Positions 1 to 12,242 of a stretch of DNA of 64,000 nucleotides are shown here, piece after piece; the first letter of the stretch is position 1; each line of letters starts with the position of its first letter. A model generated the notes under the pieces. The model was not told the DNA's origin. It ran no database searches and worked only from the letters and a program-made list of their open reading frames with translations. Source of the stretch: Valencia hispanica (Eukaryota > Chordata > Actinopteri > Cyprinodontiformes > Valenciidae). The stretch covers positions 38,610,001 through 38,674,000 of the forward strand of contig OY747704.1 of the NCBI GenBank assembly GCA_963556495.2, written 5' to 3'. A program made the position numbers and the translations under genes.

Positions 1-2292
1 CTCAATTAGATAGATCTGAAACTTACTTGGCCTAATTACTTTTTTTTGTTGTTGTTCTGAGCTGAAGTACAGTTTTAGTAAAGATTCTACGCAAAAAAAA
101 TGTAAATGAGACCCCTGCGGTATATTTTTCTGCATTTACATCCATCTTTTTCTTTACAGAAATCTCTTAAGCTGAGAACTGCAAAACTTTACCTGTCACC
201 TTTGCACTACTCAATGCTTTCTTGCAAATGAATAGGTACTTTTGTGCCTGCCTGGTCACACAATAGATATAATTCAAGGTGTTGAATATCACTCTTTGAC
301 CTGGCCTATCATTTAAAGTTGGTTTCACGTCTGAATTCTAAGCTTTTTGTGTGCTCTAGAGCCACCGGAGCACCTTGAGTTTACGCTGACATGATACAAA
401 ACCTGCTTTTTAAATTCCCAAAGTTATTTTTTTAATATTGCACAGTTAAGACCATTCTGTTTTTTCTCCTGTGTATCATAATTATGCTACAGGGAAATTC
501 TAATAAAATAGGGTAGGGATGTGTATTGGTTAAAATCTGGCAATGCAATATATTGTGATACTATGAGTAAGACCAATATATTGTTATTTTTTGGGGGGTT
601 TTTTTAAAAATTTTTCTCCCACGCTTTTTTCTCCCATTATTTATCACCCAGTGTTCCTACCTTAGTTCCAGGCCTGGCGTTCGTCTCTGGAGTGTATGTT
701 TCTCCCATTTGGAATGGACTAAATATTAAACTACCCCAGTAAAAGTCACTGAGATTTAGCCAAAATGACAGTTTGTGTACATACATGAACTGCACAGAAA
801 TCATAACATTGGGTCTTTATATATCTCTGAAATAGATGTTTACCAAAAGTTTAGCCTAATCTTTTTATCTTTGAAGCATAGTTAAGGTTGTGTAACACAA
901 GACAATAACACGTAACTGTGCAGAGACAGGACAGCAAATACTCTGATTCATTCAACTATTCATTCAGTTAGGACTTGAAGGTTAAGCAGGGGTCATAATT
1001 TTTTAATTTACAATTTTGATTTAATAAAGCTGTATTGCTCAAATTATTGCAAGTATTTTTTTCAATAATGAATGCAGTTGTTGTTGGACTGGTTTTACAC
1101 TTTGTTTTTGGGTGTGTAAGTGTGTGGGTTACAATATATTCTTCCATTTCTTGATGAACTTGTTCATTGTTGTCCTGGTCAACAAGAATTGTTTTTTAAG
1201 GATGGCCTGTTGGAGCCAAACTTTTAGTTCTGTTAGTATTCTCTTTGTGTGTAAGAGTGAATGTACTAATAAAAGCCTCCACCTTTCATCGCATCTATTT
1301 TTTGATATACATGTTTAATGACAAAATTCATGAGACTACAGCACTTCAGCTTTCAAGTGCAACACTAATAACAGTATAATAATTTGTGCCGCCTCATTTA
1401 GTCTGAAAATGACTGCAATCAAGCTCTTAATTCTCCCTCTAAGTCAGGTTACCACAACACTAATGAAATCTCAAAGCAGGAGAGAAACTGTATTTTTCTG
1501 TGCCTGTTGTCCAGTCTCTTTTCTGTGATTGTTTTCTTTGAGTGTTGTTCTGTCCTCTCCTGTCACTTCAACATGAATGTTATGTGAAATGTAATTGTTC
1601 TTATTCAGTTCCATGTTATTCAGTGTAGTTACTATTCCGTCCTTTATTATTTGCTCAGTGCAGCTACATTTACTGCATTTTTAGATTAAATGTGATATTG
1701 TGAAATGGATATGAGTAAAAGAAGCATGATGTAACCAGCATAAACTGTCAGTCTTAAATTAGCAGGGCCCATTCTCAGAAAGCCAGTGGAGCTGTAAACA
1801 CCACTCAGACGCTCATAAAGAGATGCATCCCCTGTCTTGAAAAACACCCTTTAGCCACACACTCATATGCTTGTAGAAATACTTGCATAATCATATAAAG
1901 TCCTTTGCTGTCGTTTTTCTTTGATGTTTTTAATGACAGTTGCACACTCTAAGTTGAAAGTTATGTGCTACCTTAAGTAACTTTTGAAAGGATTTAAGGA
2001 GGCCATTAAATGATCATATACAAGCTGACAGAGGTATTTGATTATTATTGAGTTTAAGAGTTCTGATGTGAACCTGCAGAAGGTTCCATCTAAAATCCAT
2101 AGCTATTTTACACAATGCAGGTATGAATTTGAAATCACACTTAATATCACCTTCAACGTTTCCTTAATACTTAATAGATAACTCTGGGTATTTTATACTC
2201 TAGTACAACCCACATTTGAAGTAACTGGTTTAATTTTCATCTTAAAATCTTCAATGCCTAATTGGTCATGCTGTTTCTTATCTTGCTACATA
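1..2292. other. AT-rich non-coding DNA, no gene recognised
   Basis: No exon-like open frame or RNA gene was recognised here. Short reading frames (for example 1,112-1,318) have no recognisable domain and no coding character. Around 512-590 the sequence begins with TAGGGATGTGTATTGG followed by alternating ATATTG blocks, which resembles one end of a hAT-type repeat common in fish; no partner end was found. If the exon at 24.95 kb belongs to a gene transcribed on the plus strand, this stretch is probably intronic or upstream. Confidence 0.5.
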
Positions 2293-2560
2293 CAGTTGTA
2301 ACCAAATATTTACATACTCTGTGTACAACCCCTAACATTAAATGAGGCTAAACTTTTTCTGTTTTAGGCAAGTAGGTTTTTTTTTCTAAACTGTATAAAA
2401 TACATATGGTTTCAATTCTGTTAACCTATTAAATGTAAAGGAATAAATCAAAAATTGTGGAACATAATCAATATCCTGTTGTAACCTTTTTTTAAAGGTA
2501 ATGATCACCTAAGGCTGAAAGTTTCATTTACTGTACACAGTCTGAGTCTTTCTAAGTGGT
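2293..2560. mobile_element. Tc1-like transposon end, remnant
   Basis: Starts with CAGTTGTAACCAAATATT directly after a TA dinucleotide, followed by a phrase about a short AT-rich stretch and 'ctgttttaggcaagtagg'. The same wording occurs at the left end of the better preserved Tc1-like copy at 9,458, so the two belong to one family. No transposase segment remains and no right terminal repeat was found; the end given is approximate. Confidence 0.5.
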
Positions 2561-4049
2561 TGTATAGCTATTAGATGAATTTATCACCATATTTGGCCAG
2601 ATTCCTTGCAATATATGCCACTTCGGTCCTTTATCGAGTCAGCCTGAGTGAATCTTCATCACAGCTGACAGAGCATTTCACAAGGTAGATTCACAATGGT
2701 GTGTGACAGGTATATCAGATACAGGCTGCTTTCTCTTTCTGGAACCTGCAGCAAATAGTTTGGTATGATTTGCTCATGGCTTACCTGGGAAATATTTTAG
2801 ACAGACACATATGTAGTCTGTTTATTAGGCCATGAAAGCTGTCTGCTTAAGCATATATTATGAAAAGAAATGCCAGCGTACAAATCTACTACAACGAGGG
2901 CATTTAAATTTAAATATTTAAACTACAGATTTAATTTATCTCCTAATCTTTCATTTCATACTACTTCTGAAGCCATTCTAAGTGGTTTATAACACACGTA
3001 TTGCATAAAAAAACAAATGAATCACAAGTGAATTTTTTTTGTACTAAGGATTTAGTTTGTTGCACTTTGTTCAGGAGTTTCTACTTTTAATTTAAGATAT
3101 TTAAGTTGATATAAAAAGTAGAACTGTCACCTAATTTATTATTCTATATCCAACAGTTGTGTAACATATCGAGATGGTTAGGACATTTTATTTTTCCAGC
3201 CAATTGGCACAGGTTGTAGTTTCAGAGAAAAAGAGATCATCTCAATTTGCAATCAAATGCTCACATCAAGGGTAAATTGCACATTACTAGTATAGAGATG
3301 TGAAACTGTGCCACCTTTGCAACTGCTAGCATAAAAGTGGGTCTCAGTACAAGCACAAACATGTTTGACCACTCCTCTTTTAGTAAGTACAGATAAAGCA
3401 AACACACTCTGTTTAATTTAATGTGTGGCAGAAGATATAAGCAGGTGCTCTTTTACAGCTACGGGAGCAAAATATCACTATCATGATGATGGCAATTAGC
3501 TTTTTTATTTTTCTGTAATCTGCTCAGTTTTTTTTTCTTCTACATCTGCTCACTAGGCCACTTTCAAACCTTTCCACTTTCTTCACATCTCATTTGTCTC
3601 TCCTCTTTTCATCCTGGCTCATTTATCTTCTACTCTCTCTGAGGCACAAAGACCATATCCTCTTTATCAGTGAGCCGCAGCAGGAGCATGTCACTCTCAC
3701 TCCACCCTTTACTCCCATCATCACTCCTTTCCTCTTATCCTCACTCAATTTATTTTCTTCCTCACAACTCCACAGGTTTCATTTTACTTCTATGCACATT
3801 TGCTGTGATTGGAACATTTAGTTTGTGCCCCATCGGGTTGGCTTATATTTTTGCAGATTGCTTGTTTCTCTTCCACTTTTTCTTTCAGATGAACCCTAGG
3901 TAAAAAAAAAAAAATCTTCAGTTTTTTACATCAAAACCTATCACTGTACCCTCACTTCTTCAAGAAATAAAGCAATATTCCTTATTCATTTCTGTTCCCT
4001 TTTTTCCTCCTTGCATTGTCTTTATGCTGCCTTTAACTTCAGAGTTTAC
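2561..4049. other. Spacer, nothing recognised
   Basis: AT-rich DNA. A pyrimidine-rich stretch at about 3,530-3,890 gives short open frames (3,594-3,821 and 3,670-3,903) composed mainly of Leu, Ser and Phe, as expected from composition rather than coding. No repeat family or exon could be supported. Confidence 0.4.
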
Positions 4050-5062
4050 ACATCTATTGCAGCTATAACAGCGGATGCTCTTTGGGGAAGGCTTCCCAAA
4101 AGGTTAGGAAATTCGTTCATGTGAATAAGTAACACTTCTTCCAGTACTGCATTTATGAGGTCAGACACTGATGTTGGATAAGTGAGCTAATTCAACCCAA
4201 AAGCTGTTGTGTTGAGTTGTGGTCAGGACTTTCTGTTGGCCAGTCATCTTTTTCCATGTCTTTATGGAATTTGTTTTCTGTAATGGTATGCAGTCATGTT
4301 TGAACCGGAAGGAGTCAGAATCATGACATTGTGCAGACTGCCTTTGTTTGCTGCTTCTTTCCTTTGACAATAACTAAGAGCTCGAAGATTATCCCTGAAA
4401 ATAAACCCCACACTGTAATTCTTTATTCACAAAACTGCATTTTGCACAATTTAGTCAAGAGAGTAAAGTAAAAGGCAACCACCAAACAGATTTGTTTATT
4501 TGGTTTTATAGCCTGGTTTCAGCATTCTTTACACCCCTGCATCTATAGGGCTTAGGGGTCCATAGTGCTTAGGGATATAAGGAAACCTGTTCAACAAAAC
4601 TCTCTGTAATATTCTTGAACTGACCCGAAGGCCCATGATATTTGGAGGTCTGTCCCCCCTGCTGTGATTTTTACACGAGTTAACACTTCATGGCTTCATT
4701 GCATCTGCTTCCACTTGATTGTGATACCATGAAGAGTTGACAGTTGAATGGTTAGTACCAAGGAAAATTTAATCCGTGGTCGTATTGCACAAGTGGCATC
4801 CTATCATGGCCCAACACTGGAATTATCTCAATCAATCAACCAAACTTTATAAAGTGCTTTTCATACAAACATTGCGACTCGGAGTCCTTTACAGATTAAA
4901 AATGATCCCACATAAACCCAATTCCCATCCGTCCCCCACAGATTTAAAAGCATGATCACAATTATCTGAGCTCCTGAGAGTGACCCATTCTTTCAAAGAT
5001 GTTTGTAGAAGCAGTCTGCATGCCTAGGTGCCTGATTTTTACAGAGCTGTGGCCATGGAAGT
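4050..5062 (-). mobile_element. Tc1-like transposon, decayed, minus strand
   Basis: A Tc1/mariner element whose transposase reads on the minus strand. The minus translation of 4,161-4,370 retains FKHDCIPLQK and a downstream block resembling the C-terminal part of the DDE transposase of the common fish family whose reverse strand reads 'gcagctataacagc...ggaaggct'. Downstream landmarks of the same family appear in order, including the stretch at 4,970-5,062 ending in 'tgtggccatggaagt'. Both terminal repeats are gone and the frame is broken many times. It is split by a 131-bp L2-C tail at 4,829-4,959. A related copy on the plus strand lies at 27,222. Confidence 0.75.
4829..4959 (-). mobile_element. 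L2-C 3' tail inserted in Tc1 copy
   Basis: Short LINE 3' end, minus orientation, starting with the (CAAT)n tail and 'ccaaactttataaagtgc'. It is flanked by an exact 8-bp duplication AATTATCT (4,821-4,828 and 4,960-4,967), and the Tc1 sequence continues on both sides. The same tail wording occurs at 51,737 and, on the plus strand, at 33,670. Confidence 0.75.
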
Positions 5063-5904
5063 CTAAATCTAAACTTGGTATTTTGATGCTTACGAAAACT
5101 GTAGACACTTTAAAAACATGCTCTGGTCATCCATTAGAGTGTTTGAGATTAAATAGTCTGTTGCATAAATCATCATTATATTAAGGTATTATGTGAATAG
5201 AGTTTTGTCCTACTTATATTCTCTTAGATATATATTTTCATAGCAAACATGTGTTTATTAAAGCATTATGCAAAATGTACAAGACTGAATTTACCAAAAA
5301 CTGATAAAGAGACACCAACCATTCTATATAGGTCTGGATTGCTTTCATTAAAGTCTTATAGTAGGTCATTGACCCTAAATTTAATGTTGTTAAGGAGATC
5401 TTGAGAGACATCTCTGACAATGCAGCAGACCCAGGCTTCTAAGAAATTAGACAGATGAAGGAAAAAAATGTTCGGGGACACAAGGAAGATGTACATTTCT
5501 GCTGAGTCACTCAGATGATAGAGGAAGAGTTTTCCTAAGCATCTTGAAAATGTGAACCCAGCCTTCCCTGTCCTGAAGAGTCCAGGCTGGTGATGGCAGT
5601 GTAATGGTGTGGAAAATGGCCTCTCAGCATAGTTTGGTCTCAGGTAATCAGTCACTATTTAAATTACACAGCATGTGTGCTGCTGCAACTGACCGTGTTC
5701 ATACTCTAACGGCCACAGTTTACTGTCTTTTGGTATTTGGATCCTTCTAGCCATTATGATATACAGTCATAACAGCATAAATTGTCTCACTGCAAGAAAA
5801 AAAAATTGCAGCTCAACCTTTTCTTTTCTCTACACATTTCGAATAAAATAGTGGTATTGAGTAATTAACCTTACATCTTACCAAAAATATAGGCTAATAA
5901 TAAT
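5063..5904. other. Spacer with possible transposase debris
   Basis: No gene recognised. The stretch 5,385-5,650 ('gatggcagtgtaatggtgtgg' and neighbours) has a flavour of decayed Tc1-type transposase but could not be confirmed. The overlapping minus frames at 5,238-5,420 and 5,356-5,655 show no recognisable domain. Confidence 0.3.
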
Positions 5905-7705
5905 TAGTGCTGTCATGAGATTAAAAAAACTTTGAGATTAATTGATTATGATCTGTAATTAATTAATCTTTTTTAATCTCACCTGATAATTGCTGAGAAA
6001 AGCCCTCCTCTTGAGGTATTTTCTTTAAAATTCATTACATTATTGTGGTGGAACAAAAGTTTGATACATGTAATTTAGAAAACTGGCTTTATGAAGTCAT
6101 TTATTGTATTTAACAGACTTGAACAGATGCAGTCCCAGCCGTTTACATTCTGCTGTTTTTGTGACTGGTCCGAAGTGGCGCCTGCAACCTTCTGCTTCAA
6201 GCGCGTGCGATTCAATAGCGTTCTGGACGCAGTGAGGTAAATATCTTCTCTGAGTCCAGCTGTATTATAGGCTTAAACAACACGTAATATGCGCATTATT
6301 TTTGATACCGATGGCTTCCCATACCGGTGGACCTGGGCGGCTGGGTGTAGCTGCAGTGTGCAGTGCAGACTGGTTGCCCGCTGTAAGCTCGGAGACGGGA
6401 GAGCGCCCCGCTGCTCGGTGAGAAGAGTAACAACGTTACATGCTTCACCCAAAAGTTTCCAATAACCCCATAAAAAGTTGCTAGATTTGCCGCTAGTTTT
6501 TTGTTGGTTTTTTTTGGGAGAAAGAATCGCTAGAGGGGTCTAAAAACTCGTCAAATATAGCAAAGTTGGCAACATTGTCGGAACCTCACCATTCCTCCTC
6601 ACCTCGCCCTCCCCACCACAATAGAAGCTGGTCATCTTCTGATGAGTTTACAGCCAACTGATGTCCACTTTAGGGTGTGGTTAACCCCGAACAACTCAAG
6701 CACAAGAACCCCAGTGCATAAAACGGGTTTTATTTAGGCAAGGCAAGGCAATTTTAGTTGTATAGCACACTTTCAAAAGCAGGGTAATTCAAGTTTACAT
6801 GATTTGGTGATTTTTTTAAAAACACATAAAAGAAACACATTACTCGAAGGCAATTCTAAACAGATGGGTTTTTAGTCTCGATTTAAAGCAGTTCAGAGTT
6901 TCAGCAGCTCTACACTCGTCAGGAAGTCCGTTCCAGATAAGGGGAGCATAGAAACTGAAAGCTGGTTCTCCATGTTTAGTTCTGAGTCTAGGGATGTTTA
7001 GTAGGCTAGAGTTGGAGGACCTGAGTGGTCTTGGTGGTTGGTACCATGACAACAGGTCTTCAACATATTTTGGTACTAAGCCATGTAATGATTTATAAAC
7101 TAGTAGGAGTATTTTGAAGTCTATTCTCTGAGCTACAGGGAGCCAGTGTAAGGACTTAAGAACTGGGGTGATGTGCTCTACTTTCCTGGTTCTAGTGAGG
7201 ACGCAAGCAGCAGCGTTCTGGATCAGCTGCAGCTGTCTGATTGACTTTTGCAGTAATAAATCCGACTAAAGATAAACGCATGGATGAGTTTTTCTAGGTC
7301 GTGTTGCAAAATCAGTCCTTTAATCCTAGAAATGTTCTTCAGGTGATAGAACGCTGACCTTGTTATTGCATTTATGTGACCTTGGAGGTTCAGGTCTGAG
7401 TCCATTACTACACCTAGGTTTCGAGCCTGATCAGTAGTTTCTAGCTGTATTAATTGAAGCTGTGTGCTGACTCTTGATCGTTCCTCCTTGGGTCCAAAAA
7501 TAATCACTTCAGTTTTGTTTCTATTCAGCTGGAGAAAGTTATGGCACATCCATCCATTTATTTGGTCAATGCATTAAAGGGAACTCGCATGCAGAAACTG
7601 TAAAACTTAAGATTAAAAATTTGATAGAAGCGATTAAAAAACATAGCGCCCTGTATATGGCTGTAATTAATTGATTGCAATTAACGTGATAATTTGACAC
7701 CCCTA
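5905..7705. mobile_element. hAT-type DNA transposon, non-autonomous
   Basis: Terminal inverted repeats TAGTGCTGTCA at the left and TAGGGGTGTCA (reverse complement) at the right, each followed by AT-rich subterminal 'attaattaat' motifs. Flanking 8-bp sequences ATAATAAT (5,897-5,904) and ATAACAAT (7,706-7,713) match at 7 of 8 positions, the duplication size expected for hAT. The interior at 6,120-6,430 is CpG-rich and might be a promoter or first exon remnant, but no transposase frame was found. A 0.85-kb L2-A fragment is inserted inside at about 6,728-7,575. Confidence 0.7.
6728..7575 (-). mobile_element. L2-A LINE 3' fragment (minus), nested in hAT
   Basis: 5'-truncated copy of the LINE seen complete at 59.7-64 kb. 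The minus translations of 6,840-7,052 and 7,223-7,549 give the ORF2 region downstream of the RT palm ([13 protein letters not shown] and, later, [10 protein letters not shown]), the same residues as in the young copy at 63.4-64.0 kb. The 3' end carries the GGCAA-repeat tail followed by 'ttgtatagcaca' (reverse complement on the plus strand). One-base shifts break the frame. It supplies the C-terminal ORF2 and 3' UTR that run off the window in the young copy. Confidence 0.85.
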
Positions 7706-8189
7706 ATAACAATTATAAGAGACAACAGGCTAAATTGTTGGTTTTTTACATTACCAATAAAACTGTAGAAGCCCTGAAAGGCAAGGGTTTTTTTTCTCAC
7801 TTGGGTTTCAGGACAAAACACAAAAAAATGCTTGTTTCAGAAACAAGAAAAATATATTTTTGTCCGAAAGGTTCTTCCAATATGTCAGCTTTTGTACATC
7901 ACTAGATTTTTGCTTTTCTTTCCAAAAAAGACTTGTAAATAGCTTCTAAAGTCTTGCACAAAAGAAAATCTGGTCAGACTGCAGTCGTGCAGGGAACACA
8001 ATTTTCTAAAAAATAAAAATTCTTACATGACAGTAATAGCTTTTAACCATATCAGTCCTACTTGGCAGTATTCTGTTCTGTAAAGTAACACTGTCTATGA
8101 TATAAAAAATGCGGAAGTTAGTTTCTAGTAAGAGTAATAGTGATATAAAACTAACTGGTAACAGATTTGTCATTAAGTTATCTGTGGCA
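7706..8189. other. Spacer, nothing recognised
   Basis: AT-rich DNA following the hAT right end. No repeat or exon supported. Confidence 0.35.
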
Positions 8190-8345
8190 TTTTGTCTTAT
8201 TTTTATTTTTTAAATCATGGTTTTTATTCCTGTACTTTTGCTTTTTCTGCACCCTGCTGTAATGCTTTTGATGTTTTATGTAAAGCACTTTGAATTGTCT
8301 TGTAACATGAATTGTGCTATACATTTAAACTTGCCTTGCCTTATA
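8190..8345 (+). repeat. L2-A-like 3' tail, plus strand
   Basis: Contains 'tgtaaagcactttgaattg' and ends 'aacttgccttgcctta', the complement of the 3' tail of the L2-A copies at 6,728, 11,764 and 14,172. Only the tail remains; it could equally be a SINE that borrowed this tail. Confidence 0.5.
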
Positions 8346-9457
8346 GAGGGCAAATTAGATGTTTGCAAGATTATCCCTGATTTCTAGGAAGGACTCTGCC
8401 CACTAGGTTTAGGGCTAAAGCTTTCTCTCATGTCTCTATAAAAGGCAACACCTGTGCTATTGTAAAGTAGAATGAATAAATAAATACACAGTGAAATGTG
8501 TGATACATTCATGCTTTATTTATCTGGTTTTGATTTTACCGTCCACATCCACAAGCAACTGATTCTGTCATTCCAGATTGATTTATTTCGCATAAACCAC
8601 CTTATATCCAATATCACACAACCTAGGTTGACATAGCCAGTTGAAAACCAGCTCCATAGTACAACTATCCACAATCTTCCTTGGTAGTTAAGACAGATAT
8701 CTTAGATTTGTTAAATTTCCTTCATAGTCTTGGCCCCAGGTGTGTTCACACTTATTTGGTTTTCTCATACAGACAAGACTCACTGCCTCTTTTATAACCA
8801 CTATGCTGTCTAAATGTGGGCTTAGAGTGACTTGTGTTGAGGAACACAACCCCCTAAATCAAATTTGACCTCTTTAAGGCAGATTATTGGTCTCGATCTG
8901 GCTGGTGAAGCTGTAAAATGATGCATTCTTATTTAACTGAGAAAGTTAATATCAGCCCCCATACCTTCTGCTGTCAGCATTGCCTTACAGTTCATAGATT
9001 ACATTTCAAATATTTCATCCACTCCCACCACTTCTTGCGTCACACATTTTGTTTTTGCACAGTCGTGCTCATGAGTTGTATTTTATGGAGTTAGACATGA
9101 GCCACCATGGGGTATGAGATAAAGGCTGTAAAAGTACAAATTGTTGCATCATTGGGCCAACTTAGCAACTGCCGTATTGATTTAGTTTCCTTTCAGATCT
9201 TCTGCTGAAGTGCAAATGTGCTTTTTTTACCAAGCAGTGTAGCTTGTTAGGGAAAAGATTGTCACTGTAAAATGAGAAAAACTCAAATGAAACTTCCAAG
9301 AGTTTGAATTCTTAAAGGAGAAACTTTTAACTGTTTCCTTCCTGTGAAACTTTCATGTCTCCCAATGTTAAGCAAAAGGTAGGTGCTTTACTGTTTTGTG
9401 CTATAATTTAACAGATCTTGAAAGGTCTGGGGTATTTTTTACTTATCCTTTTTTTAC
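8346..9457. other. Spacer, nothing recognised
   Basis: AT-rich DNA. No exon, RNA gene or repeat could be supported. Confidence 0.35.
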
Positions 9458-10740
9458 AGTTAAACCATAAATGTACATATACTGTATTAAAAGACATAAC
9501 CTTTTCCACATTCTCTAGCATTAAATCAGAATAAACTTTTCCTGTTTTAAGTCAGTTGGGGTACTCAGTAATTTGATACATACCATTTTCAGAAATACCA
9601 GAATGAGAGAATAGGTCTTTTTGATATTTTTTAAATTTTCTTCAGATTCAGAAGGTTACATTCACTGCCTACTGTTGAGTTAATTTTAACACAGAGATGG
9701 ATGTTTGTTTTAGGGCAACACCTCAAACATGCTGCTTCAGAAGATAATTGTGGACTTCCACAGGTGTGTTGATCCTGGTGTACAATTTCCACATGCTTGA
9801 AGGTGCAACGTTATTCTGTTTATATATTTATATGCAAGATTAAACACTATGTGAATGTCCAGCAATCATGCTGTTTAGGAAGAACACCAGTTCTGTGTTC
9901 CAGAACTTAACATGTTGTCGTATAAAACGTGTGTATCCACCTAAAAGCTAAAGTAATAGGCCTCATGAAGATGCTGGTTAAAGCTGATAAAGGAGTGGTA
10001 TTCCAAGTAAAACGAGTCCTCTACAGGCATAAGCCCAAGCAATTACTACAATTCAGCCCATTTCTAATGTGTAGATCCACTTGAGGCTAAAGTGCATGTC
10101 CAAAAGCATGTCAAGTGGTCTGATAGAGTAAGAATTGAATTGTTACAATTTGAGAGAAAAAAGGAAAAACTGGGAAGCTTGCATCCTTGAAAACATCTTC
10201 ATTGGGGCAGCATGGGGGTGGCAGCATCATGTTGTACCAATTTTCTTGCTAGAGGAGAGACTGGTGCTTTTCACAAAGTAAGACGCATCATGAGGGAAGA
10301 GTATTATCTGGAAATAATGAAACTCTTTTTTTTTTTTTTTTTATAGCTCAACCAGGAAGTTAAAGTTTGCAAACAAATAATTTCTTCCAAATGGACAATG
10401 ATCGTTTTCATACTATCATTAGTTAGAAAGTTGTTAAGGACAATAAAGTCAATGTTTAGAACTGGCCATCATACAACCCTGATCTCAGTGCCATAAAACT
10501 GCAAGCACAGCTGAAAAGGTGTGTGTGTGAGTGTGAACAAGCCAGCCTAAAAACTACTCAGTTTTACCAACTCTATCCGGAGGAATGAACCAAACGTCCA
10601 GCAAACTATTGTGAGAGGGTTGAGGCAATTCCACCAAATACTAAGGATTGTATGTAAACATCTGAATTAGAAAAGAAAATTGTCAGTTTGTCTATCAATC
10701 ATGTTACAAAGTTTGTGTGAGGGAGATACACCTTTGACAT
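9458..10740 (+). mobile_element. Tc1-like transposon with decayed transposase
   Basis: Left end CAGTTAAACCATAAATGTAC matches the copy at 2,293. Inside, plus-strand fragments of a Tc1-type DDE transposase can be read in order across many frameshifts and stops: a middle block near 9,960-10,130 (a KWSD.VRIELF-like stretch around the first catalytic Asp), a block near 10,200-10,260 resembling the Gly-rich 'wg' loop, and a C-terminal block at 10,490-10,650 ending in the 'nhhkyr'-like tail. A poly-T tract at 10,323-10,342 interrupts it. The right terminal repeat is not recognisable, so the end is approximate. Long inactive. Confidence 0.65.
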
Positions 10741-11760
10741 GTTTACTTGAGAAAAATGAACCAGTTGTTTGGTGATTACTTAAAAGGTGAAAGTCAGTTT
10801 AAACCAAGCTGTTTCATAAAAGTTTGCTGCTATTATTACTTATCGTGTTTGCTCCATCTTTGTTTTCTATCTTTTATTGCAAAAATCTTCTCATGTCATA
10901 TCTGTCTATTACATTGTTTTTTTTTTTACCCATGTTCTCACGTTTCTTCTTAGCCTAACATATCACTACCTCTCCTTGCTTAATACCTTCTTCTCTTGTC
11001 TCCTTATCTGTGCCTCTGATTCTTTCCCCAGGGGAAGACGGTGGATCAAACCTATGGTTCTTAGCGATAGAAGCTGCACTACAGATTCTTTCGTATCTGT
11101 GCTGTTATAAGCAAAGTCCCAGCACACCATGTCCCAACTGCATTGCTCTTTATCTCAACAGTCTTGCTGTTTGAAGCGTTGCACTTTGTAGCTCATACTG
11201 TACCTGCAAGGTCCTGCTAACATTCTGCTGATTCATCTGTATGACAGTCTTCTTATCCCTTCCTCCATTTCCCTGAAGTGTCCCTATCGATTTACTCTGC
11301 TTCGGTAAATAGATGCACTTTTTCATGCGTGCACCCTAGTTTTGTTTTACGTCTTTCTTCCAAGCAATCTATCATCCCTTGTAGAGATTTTTTTGTTTTG
11401 TTCATGGGATACTTCCTATGAAATTGTTACACCTCCGGACTTTTTGAAATATTTCCTTTGGATATATGTGGAAATATTCCATATATAAATTCAAAATAAG
11501 TAATTAGGCAGGTATTTCAGGTGCAGCTCATATAAGTATAGTATAAGTATAAAACTTGGGAACTTAAGTGTTAAGTATTTTCTTTTTCTGATGTGTTGCT
11601 ATCAGTGCCATCAGTATATCCTAGTTTTGTTTACTCAAATAGTTAAAGTGAATGTCACCACAGCATCTGCGCAATTTTTATCATGGTCACCATTGTCTGA
11701 ATTGGGCTTAATTAATTCTGTAAAAGGAATGTGCACCCTCTGTCTGATCTGTTGATCTGC
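10741..11760. other. Spacer containing one weak exon candidate
   Basis: A long pyrimidine-rich stretch (10,950-11,028) ends in 'ttctttccccag'. The following sequence 11,030-11,176 has a 48-codon open frame ending in TGA (beginning GEDGGSNLWFLAIE in the frame entered one base after the AG). It does not resemble the transposons nearby and I do not recognise it. Without conservation data it is only a candidate exon on the plus strand; nothing else in the interval is recognisable. Confidence 0.2.
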
Positions 11761-11763
11761 CTA

Positions 11764-12242
11764 AGGCAAGGCAATTTTATTTGTATAGCACACTTTCAAC
11801 AACGAGGTAATTCATGGTGCTTTACATGATTAAGGGGTAAAATAAAAATAGCTGTAAAACACAGACAAAGCATATAAAGTAAAAAACAGCAATAAAGCAA
11901 GCACACACAAAACATAGAATACATGAAAACATTACTCTAGGTAACTTTAAACAGATATGTTTTTAGTTGTGATTTAAAAGAACTCAGTGTTTCGGCAGCC
12001 TAACAGTTGTCTGGAAGTTTCTTCCAGATTAGAGGAGCATAGAAACTGAAAGCTGCTTCTCCATCTTTGGTTCTAATTCTAATAGTAACAGTAGTTCTTC
12101 AACATATTTTGGTGCTAAACCATTGAATGATTTATAAACTACTACAAGTATTTTGAAGTCTGTTCTCTGAGCTACAGGGAGTCAGTGTAAGGACTTTAGA
12201 ACTGGGGTGATGTGCTCTACTGTCCTGGTTCTAGTAAGAGCT
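11764..12242 (-). mobile_element. L2-A LINE 3' fragment (minus)
   Basis: Begins with the tail 'aaggcaaggcaattttattt' and 'tatagcacactttcaacaa' and runs into reverse-complement ORF2 C-terminal sequence, parallel to 14,172-14,700. About 480 bp survive; the frame is destroyed by several indels. Confidence 0.8.
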
